Part shown: piece after piece, positions 6,664 to 10,746 of the stretch | How the letters are laid out: each line of letters starts with the position of its first letter | How positions within the stretch are numbered: position 1 is the stretch's first letter | Assembly (NCBI GenBank): GCA_028714395.1 | Contig: JAQTMJ010000012.1 | Location: 1 to 10,746, forward strand | Length of the DNA: 10,746 nt | Reading direction: 5' to 3' | Origin: Candidatus Iainarchaeum sp. | GTDB taxonomy: Archaea > Micrarchaeota > Micrarchaeia > Anstonellales > Bilamarchaeaceae | The notes under the pieces: generated by a model | What the model saw: the letters and a program-made list of their open reading frames with translations, nothing else | Told to the model about the DNA's origin: nothing | Database searches by the model: none | Program-made: the position numbers and the translations under genes

Positions 6664-6780
6664 CGGGCCCGATGGGATTTGAACCCATGGCCTACACCTT
6701 TCTCATGAATATCCTTTCCATAAAAAGAAAAAGGATATGGTTAGGAGAGTGCCGCGCTATCCAAGCTGCGCTACGGGCCC
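6664..6780 (-). tRNA. tRNA-Arg (anticodon CCT), intron-containing
   Basis: Read on the minus strand, the acceptor stem is GGGCCCG (6780-6774) with CGGGCCC (6671-6665), and discriminator G73 is at 6664. No CCA is encoded. The D arm is GCGC, loop AGCTTGGATA, GCGC; the loop carries A20, the arginine identity base. The anticodon stem is GCACT (6752-6748) with GGTGT (6698-6694), including two G-U pairs. The spliced loop CTCCTAA gives anticodon CCT (6745-6743). The T arm is ATGGG, loop TTCAAAT, CCCAT. A 42-base intron follows position 37. This tRNA reads AGG codons, which are used by the coding genes here. A TATA box stands upstream, and the lipoprotein gene begins only about 20 bases after the tRNA end on the same strand. 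Confidence 0.93.
6700..6741 (-). other. Archaeal tRNA intron (42 bases, position 37/38)
   Basis: The intron lies after A37 and folds through a perfect 9-bp stem, ATATCCTTT (6738-6730) with AAAGGATAT (6717-6709). Flanking A residues make the exact cut uncertain by a base either way, but all choices give the same mature tRNA and the same intron length. The central helix of the expected bulge-helix-bulge motif would pair loop bases CTCC with TGAG (6705-6702). Three of the four pairs form and one is a C-U mismatch, so this is a relaxed splice motif. Confidence 0.85.
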
Positions 6781-6806
6781 CCGCGGAATAGATTTATGCC
6801 CGTAGG

Positions 6807-6819
6807 GTTTAAAAAATTC
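6807..6819 (-). promoter_or_regulatory. TATA box of the tRNA-Arg gene
   Basis: On the minus strand this reads GAATTTTTTAAAC. Its centre lies about 27-32 bases before the first base of the tRNA, which predicts a 5' leader of around five bases for RNase P to remove. Confidence 0.5.
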
Positions 6820-6843
6820 AGCGCTTCGGCATTTCATGGAACG

Positions 6844-6855
6844 TTTTTATTTATT
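6844..6855 (+). promoter_or_regulatory. TATA box of the winged-helix regulator gene
   Basis: TTTTTATTTATT is centred about 26 bases before the ATG at 6875. It sits inside the first codons that an upstream ATG at 6836 would use, so it supports a leaderless start at 6875. Confidence 0.45.
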
Positions 6856-6874
6856 CGCTCGGATTGATTCAGCG

Positions 6875-7330
6875 ATGGTTATGCTTCCAGAAGGAAAACT
6901 GATACGGAGCGAAATGGTGCTCAGGGAGATGGCCCTTTCCGACGACGTCAAGCTCACCAGGAAATCCCTTGTGCGCTGGATAGCGCTCTCGCTCGGCCTG
7001 ATTTCCCCGAACGAGAGCAGGACCATAATCCTGGACGTGCTTGAGGCGCTCATCAATCTGCGCATGCGCAGCATCCAGCCCACCACGAAGGAAATACTCG
7101 AGGAGCTCGCATCCATGGAGGTTGCCGCGGACGAGAAGTCAGTCTATTACCATCTTCTCCGCATGAAGGAATCCGGCCTCATAGGGAAAAGGGACGGAAA
7201 GCACTTCTTCGGAGACGGCGAGGAAGCCAGGCTTTCCCAGGTGATAAAAAGAATATACCAGAGCCGGTTCGACAAATCTTTCTCGTCAGTGGACCAGGCG
7301 CTGGACGCCCTGGAAGGGTACAAGCGCTGA
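6875..7330 (+). CDS. Winged helix-turn-helix protein, probable transcription regulator
   Basis: The 151-residue product has a conserved-looking N-terminal part (KLTRKSLVRWIALSLGLISP, about 27-46), followed by a winged-helix domain. The domain begins with RTIILDVLEALINL, continues with the helix pair TTKEILEELASMEVAADEKS, and has a putative recognition helix VYYHLLRMKESGLI and a wing GKRDGKHFFGD. The tail is helical (RLSQVIKRIYQSRFDKSF, then VDQALDALEGYKR) and could dimerise. The pattern 'YHLLRMKESGLI' is typical of ArsR/PadR-like DNA-binding proteins. Its target is unknown. It stands 44 bases before the HMG-CoA reductase gene, which has its own TATA box, so it could control that promoter; this is inference from position. 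The in-frame ATG at 6836 would add 13 residues (MERFYLFARIDSA) whose codons coincide with a TATA-like run, so I prefer 6875. 6881 is a further option. Confidence 0.83.
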   Translation: MVMLPEGKLIRSEMVLREMALSDDVKLTRKSLVRWIALSLGLISPNESRTIILDVLEALINLRMRSIQPTTKEILEELASMEVAADEKSVYYHLLRMKESGLIGKRDGKHFFGDGEEARLSQVIKRIYQSRFDKSFSSVDQALDALEGYKR

Positions 7331-7337
7331 GTTTGTG

Positions 7338-7347
7338 ATTTTTAAGC
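7338..7347 (+). promoter_or_regulatory. TATA box of the HMG-CoA reductase gene
   Basis: ATTTTTAAGC is centred about 32 bases before the ATG at 7375, predicting a leader of around five bases or none. No ribosome-binding sequence is seen before that ATG. Confidence 0.5.
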
Positions 7348-7374
7348 GTTTCTTCGCAATATAATCCTGATAAA

Positions 7375-8634
7375 ATGGTCGAGTTTTCCGGCTTTTACAA
7401 GCTTCCAATGGAAGAGAGAATCAGGCGCATAGCCGAGCACGCCAGGCTCAGCGACAGCGAAGTCTCGCTGCTCAGGGGCTCAGGCGCGCTCAGCCTTGAA
7501 TCCGTTGATCGCATGGTCGAGAACGCCGTCGGGGCAGTACATCTTCCCCTGGGCCTCGGCCTGAACTTCATTATAAACGGAAAGGAATACGTGGTGCCCA
7601 TGGCACTCGAGGAGCCGAGCGTGGTAGCCGCAGCGAGCCATGGCGCCAAGCTCTGCCTCCCGGAAGGATTCACAGCCAGCGCCGACGAGCCCATAATGAC
7701 AGGCCAGATACAGCTGGTTGGTTTGAAGGATGCCCGTGGAGCAATATCAAGCGTGCTCGCGCACAGGGACGAGCTGGAAAAGACAGCTAAAAAACTCCTG
7801 CAAAGTATGGAATCCCGCGGCGGCGGCTTCAGGGGCATTTCCGCAAAGCAGTTCAGAACCCCCAGGGGCGCCATGGCGGTCTTTTATTTCGACGTGGATG
7901 TGAGGGACAGCATGGGCGCGAACACCCTCAACACCTTCCTGGAGGGCATTGCGCCCCGCGTTCAGGAATACGCGGGAGAGGGAAAAGTGCGCCTGCGCAT
8001 ACTCTCAAACCTCGCGACCAAGCGCATGGCGCGCGCGAAAGCGGTATGGAAAAAAGAGGTCATCGGGCCGGAAGCCGTGGAAGCCGTTCTTGATGCCTAC
8101 GAGCTTGCATGCGCGGACGTTTACCGTGCCGCCACCCACAACAAGGGGATAATGAACGGCATAGACGCGCTGGCGCTCGCCACGGGCAACGACTGGCGCG
8201 CGGTGGAGGCCGGGGCCCACGCCTACGCTTCCCTGAAAGGCTACACCTCCCTCACCAGATACGGCAAGGATTCCTCGGGCAGCCTCGTGGGGGAAATCGA
8301 GCTTCCCATGGCGCTTGCCACGGTGGGCGGAAGCATAGGTTCCAATCCAATTGCCAAAATTTCGCTTAAAATACTCAATGCAGCAAGCGCCCGGGAGCTT
8401 TCCATGGTCGCGGCCTGCGTGGGCCTTGCGAACAACTTCGCGGCGCTCCGGGCATTGTGCGTGGAAGGCATACAGAAAGGCCACATGGAGCTCCAGGCGC
8501 GGAACCTGGCCATGCTTGCAGGCGCAAGTCCAACCGAGGCCGATGAAGTTGCATTGCAGCTCACCAAGGAAGGGGCATACAAGCTCGGGCGGGCAAAGGA
8601 GATATTAAAGACTATCCGGTCGAAAAAAAATTGA
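7375..8634 (+). CDS. mvaA: Hydroxymethylglutaryl-CoA reductase, class II
   Basis: Reduces HMG-CoA to mevalonate with NAD(P)H, the committed step toward isoprenoids; class II enzymes can also run in the degradative direction. The 419-residue length, lack of membrane segments and motifs fit class II rather than the class I enzyme of eukaryotes and most archaea. Substrate-binding motifs are ENAVGAVHLPLGLGLNF and MALEEPSVVAAAS, with catalytic Glu79 or Glu80. DSMGANTLNTF is the nucleotide-site motif. ATHNKGIMNGIDAL carries catalytic Lys257, and TGNDWRA carries catalytic Asp273. GHMELQARN carries catalytic His370. The second histidine of the usual GHMxLHARN motif is Gln374 here. In an archaeon the biosynthetic role is the likely one, feeding membrane lipids and polyprenol carriers. 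It starts its own transcript, and the membrane protein gene follows after 25 bases, so the two may be co-transcribed. Cofactor preference cannot be read from the sequence with certainty. Confidence 0.96.
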   Translation: MVEFSGFYKLPMEERIRRIAEHARLSDSEVSLLRGSGALSLESVDRMVENAVGAVHLPLGLGLNFIINGKEYVVPMALEEPSVVAAASHGAKLCLPEGFTASADEPIMTGQIQLVGLKDARGAISSVLAHRDELEKTAKKLLQSMESRGGGFRGISAKQFRTPRGAMAVFYFDVDVRDSMGANTLNTFLEGIAPRVQEYAGEGKVRLRILSNLATKRMARAKAVWKKEVIGPEAVEAVLDAYELACADVYRAATHNKGIMNGIDALALATGNDWRAVEAGAHAYASLKGYTSLTRYGKDSSGSLVGEIELPMALATVGGSIGSNPIAKISLKILNAASARELSMVAACVGLANNFAALRALCVEGIQKGHMELQARNLAMLAGASPTEADEVALQLTKEGAYKLGRAKEILKTIRSKKN

Positions 8635-8659
8635 TGAGGCTCATCCAAGGGGTATCGCT

Positions 8660-9946
8660 ATGGCTTTTGACAGAAAATTGCTCTATGCCGCTCTGGTCGC
8701 GGTTGTTTCCATTGCACTTATCGCAGCCTTTTACAAGCCCGCATTTGCGGATGCGGATTACGGCGCGCTCCTAGGCTCCTCCATCCCCATGGAAACCATG
8801 GGCACCATCAACCTTCTGCTCCTTGCACTCCTTCCGCTGGCAATCTACCTAATTTGCGTCTATGCGCTTAAAGACGAGGAGTTCCATTCCATGCTCGCGG
8901 CCCTGCTTTTCGCGTTTTCAGGGGCAAGCACATCCGCGCTCTTCTCAATTTCCCCAGTGGCAGGGATTCTTCTGGACCAGTCCACCGACTTGGGCGCAGC
9001 AATCAAGCTGGGCGGCGCGCTCCTTCCCATAGGCCTGGTGGCGCTCCTAGGCTACAAAAAGGAGCCCATCCCTGCCCTGCTCGCGGCACTGGGAGTGCTC
9101 CTTATCCCGTTCGCGCCCGGATTTTCCGCAGTGCTCCTGGCACTGGCCGCGGCTTCGGGAATGAGAATCCTGGAGCACGAACCCTACGGGGACAAGGCCC
9201 TGGTGCTGGCGGTGCTCATATTCTCATTCCAGGGGTTCTATTCGAAAGACGCCCTTGCCGCCGTGGTGTCCGCGCTCTTTGTGGCAGCCCTGTTCTACGT
9301 TGCCATCTCCCTGCACAACGTCAAGCCCAGGGACGTGTACGCACTGGTGCTCCTCTTTCTGGCGTTCGAGGCGCTCACTTCCGTCTACCTGCTGAACCAG
9401 GCAAGGGCCCAGTCGCTTTCCCAGGATGAAATCGCGCTCTTCTCATCGCTGCGCGGCGCCCAGGGTTCCTACGGCGTGCTGGACTATCCCAAGGCCTTCC
9501 AATACTTCTCGGGCAAGCAATCCGTATTGCTGAATTCATCCCAGCTGCTCAAGAAGAACGCCTCGCTTCCGGGCTACGTGGTATACACCAAGCGCGCTTT
9601 CACCAAGGCCTACTCTTCCCAGCCCATACTCTTCTCTTTCTATGCCGTCGGCACCGACAATTCTGGAGGCCAGGTCGCGCTGTTTGCAAACAGCCGGTAC
9701 GCGCTTTACATGCGCCTGAGCCAGTCCGAGATTGCCCCGGAGGACGCGCAGCTTTTGAACCTGCAGACCGGGGAAGGCTCCATAATCCCCTTCACGAAAA
9801 TAAAGCAGCTTTCCCGGCTCCCCTACAACGATTCCAGCAACCTCATGGTGGACGTGCAGGACATAGGGGACACCACGCTCTACGGCCTGCTGTTCAATTC
9901 GGGTGCTTCGTTCGAAAAGAACGCAACGGTGATAAGGGTGCAATGA
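8660..9946 (+). CDS. Polytopic membrane protein with extracytoplasmic C-terminal domain
   Basis: The family is not recognised. About nine membrane segments are predicted from hydrophobicity (roughly 7-27, 48-70, 76-98, 114-131, 136-150, 154-170, 177-194, 197-218, 225-245), followed by a soluble domain of about 180 residues. With the N-terminus inside, an odd number of segments puts that domain outside the cell, and four N-X-S/T sites there (N292, N300, N390, N421) agree. The plan of a membrane bundle plus an outside C-terminal domain recalls oligosaccharyltransferases (AglB/STT3) and GT-C glycosyltransferases. However, the WWDxG motif of AglB is missing and no clear catalytic acidic motif is seen. 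A degenerate or accessory relative is possible. It begins with ATG after AAGGGGT as ribosome-binding site and ends in a 4-base ATGA overlap with the Alg7/AglH-like gene, so translational coupling suggests a shared pathway, probably glycan or lipid-linked sugar handling. Confidence 0.82.
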   Translation: MAFDRKLLYAALVAVVSIALIAAFYKPAFADADYGALLGSSIPMETMGTINLLLLALLPLAIYLICVYALKDEEFHSMLAALLFAFSGASTSALFSISPVAGILLDQSTDLGAAIKLGGALLPIGLVALLGYKKEPIPALLAALGVLLIPFAPGFSAVLLALAAASGMRILEHEPYGDKALVLAVLIFSFQGFYSKDALAAVVSALFVAALFYVAISLHNVKPRDVYALVLLFLAFEALTSVYLLNQARAQSLSQDEIALFSSLRGAQGSYGVLDYPKAFQYFSGKQSVLLNSSQLLKKNASLPGYVVYTKRAFTKAYSSQPILFSFYAVGTDNSGGQVALFANSRYALYMRLSQSEIAPEDAQLLNLQTGEGSIIPFTKIKQLSRLPYNDSSNLMVDVQDIGDTTLYGLLFNSGASFEKNATVIRVQ

Positions 9947-10746
9947 TGCTTCAATACCTCGCGCTTTCCTTCCTGGCCTCGCTGGTTTTCTCATGGCTGG
10001 TGCTCTGGGCCATAATACCGCGCCTGAAAAAGATGGGCATGGTCGGGCACGATGTGAACAAGCCAGACCGGCCCGAAGTCGCGGAAATGGGCGGGATTGG
10101 AATAATGGCCGGCATGGCGCTTGGAATACTCATCTCTATTTTCTTCAACACCTTCCTGGGTTTCCAGTTCAACCTGGATTTCGTGCTCGCAGCACTCGTC
10201 TCCGTGTTCATAATAGCGCTCATAGGCTTCGCGGACGATTTGCTGGACATACCCCAGGCAGTGAAGGCGTTCCTTCCGCTGCTTGCCGCAGTGCCGCTCA
10301 TAGCGCTCAAGGCCGCGGGCAGCACCGCAATGTACATACCGTTCATAGGGCCGGTGGACATGGGCATGCTCTATCTTTTCGTGGCCATACCGGTCGGCAT
10401 AGCCGTTGCGTCAAATCTCACCAACATGCTTGCCGGCTTCAACGGCCTGGAAGCAGGGATGGGCGTGGTCGCGCTTATTGCAGCCAGCCTGGCGGCCTAT
10501 TTCCTGGGAAGCAGCGACTCGCTGGTGGTTTACGTGCCCCTGGCGGGCGCGCTGCTGGGCTTCCTCGCATTCAATCGCTACCCAGCTAAAATATTTCCAG
10601 GGGATGTTGGGACGCTGCTGATTGGCGCAACCCTTGCGGCCGGAGCCATAATCGGGAATTTCGAAACTTTCGCCGCGCTCCTTCTCCTGCCCTATGTTGT
10701 GGATTTTTTCATCAAGGCCGCAAACAGGTTTCCCAGCTCCAAATGG
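9943..10746 (+). CDS. GlcNAc-1-phosphate transferase, Alg7/AglH-like (partial, 3' end missing)
   Basis: An integral membrane enzyme of the polyprenol-phosphate sugar-1-phosphate transferase family (Alg7, WecA, MraY). It moves a sugar phosphate from a UDP-sugar to a polyprenol phosphate on the cytoplasmic face, the first step of lipid-linked glycan assembly. Of 268 visible residues, DRPEVAEMGGIG (42-53) matches the family's conserved first loop. GFADDLLDIP (95-104) has the Asp pair that binds Mg. SNLTNMLAGFNGLEAG (157-172) matches the Asn/Gly motif, and FPGDVGTLLIG (218-228) the third. The NGLE and FPGD forms fit the Alg7/archaeal branch better than bacterial MraY. The sugar is likely GlcNAc or a related one but cannot be fixed. 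The reading frame runs open to the window edge, so the C-terminal motif is not visible. Two adjacent ATGs (9943, 9946) can start it; GGTG at 9937-9940 has better spacing for the second. It overlaps the preceding gene by four bases. Confidence 0.92.
   Translation, partial: MMLQYLALSFLASLVFSWLVLWAIIPRLKKMGMVGHDVNKPDRPEVAEMGGIGIMAGMALGILISIFFNTFLGFQFNLDFVLAALVSVFIIALIGFADDLLDIPQAVKAFLPLLAAVPLIALKAAGSTAMYIPFIGPVDMGMLYLFVAIPVGIAVASNLTNMLAGFNGLEAGMGVVALIAASLAAYFLGSSDSLVVYVPLAGALLGFLAFNRYPAKIFPGDVGTLLIGATLAAGAIIGNFETFAALLLLPYVVDFFIKAANRFPSSKW

Noticed and set aside
8634..8646. Small palindrome GATGAGGCTCATC between the reductase and membrane protein genes
   Set aside because: It is only five base pairs and is not followed by a T-run, so neither a terminator nor an operator is supported.
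1..10746. CRISPR array, insertion sequence or integration site
   Set aside because: No spaced direct repeats, transposase or integrase motifs, or repeated tRNA fragment that would mark an attachment site were seen on either strand.

Overview
The window looks archaeal. The evidence is a tRNA gene interrupted by an intron at the 37/38 position and lacking an encoded CCA end; archaeal TATA boxes (TTTAAATA-like) lying about 26-32 bases before several start codons, as in leaderless transcription; an Alg7/AglH-type GlcNAc-1-phosphate transferase; a HMG-CoA reductase; and a PilT/VirB11-type ATPase of archaeal style. The mix of uncharacterised proteins and a class II HMG-CoA reductase suggests a DPANN-like or similarly little-studied lineage, but the sequence alone does not fix the taxon. 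No mobile element, CRISPR array or rRNA gene is visible.

Layout. 7-1458 (-) is an unrecognised 483-residue protein with a strongly basic tail. A divergent promoter region separates it from a small winged-helix protein (1556-1807, +), which converges on an uncharacterised, probably beta-rich 150-residue protein (1804-2256, -) with a shared CTAG stop. The 324-base gap 2257-2580 holds three promoters and a strongly foldable segment (2425-2490) behind its own TATA box, a candidate small RNA. A large, divergent type II/IV secretion ATPase follows (2581-4863, +). Convergent to it is a minus-strand group, read in the order tRNA-Arg(CCT) with intron (6780-6664), an N-glycosylation-sequon-rich lipoprotein (6642-5674), and a stand-alone asparagine-synthetase-type PP-loop protein (5652-4888).

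The right part is all on the plus strand: a winged-helix regulator (6875-7330), class II HMG-CoA reductase (7375-8634), a polytopic membrane protein with an outside-facing C-terminal domain (8660-9946), and an Alg7/AglH-like phosphotransferase cut by the window edge (9943-10746).

How they may work together. HMG-CoA reductase commits carbon to isoprenoids, including the polyprenol (dolichol-type) carriers, and the phosphotransferase loads the first sugar phosphate on such a carrier. The lipoprotein (16 N-X-S/T sites) and the C-terminal domain of the membrane protein (4 sites) look like possible recipients of the finished glycan. The right part therefore reads as an isoprenoid-to-surface-glycan neighbourhood. 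That link is inferred from gene content and order.
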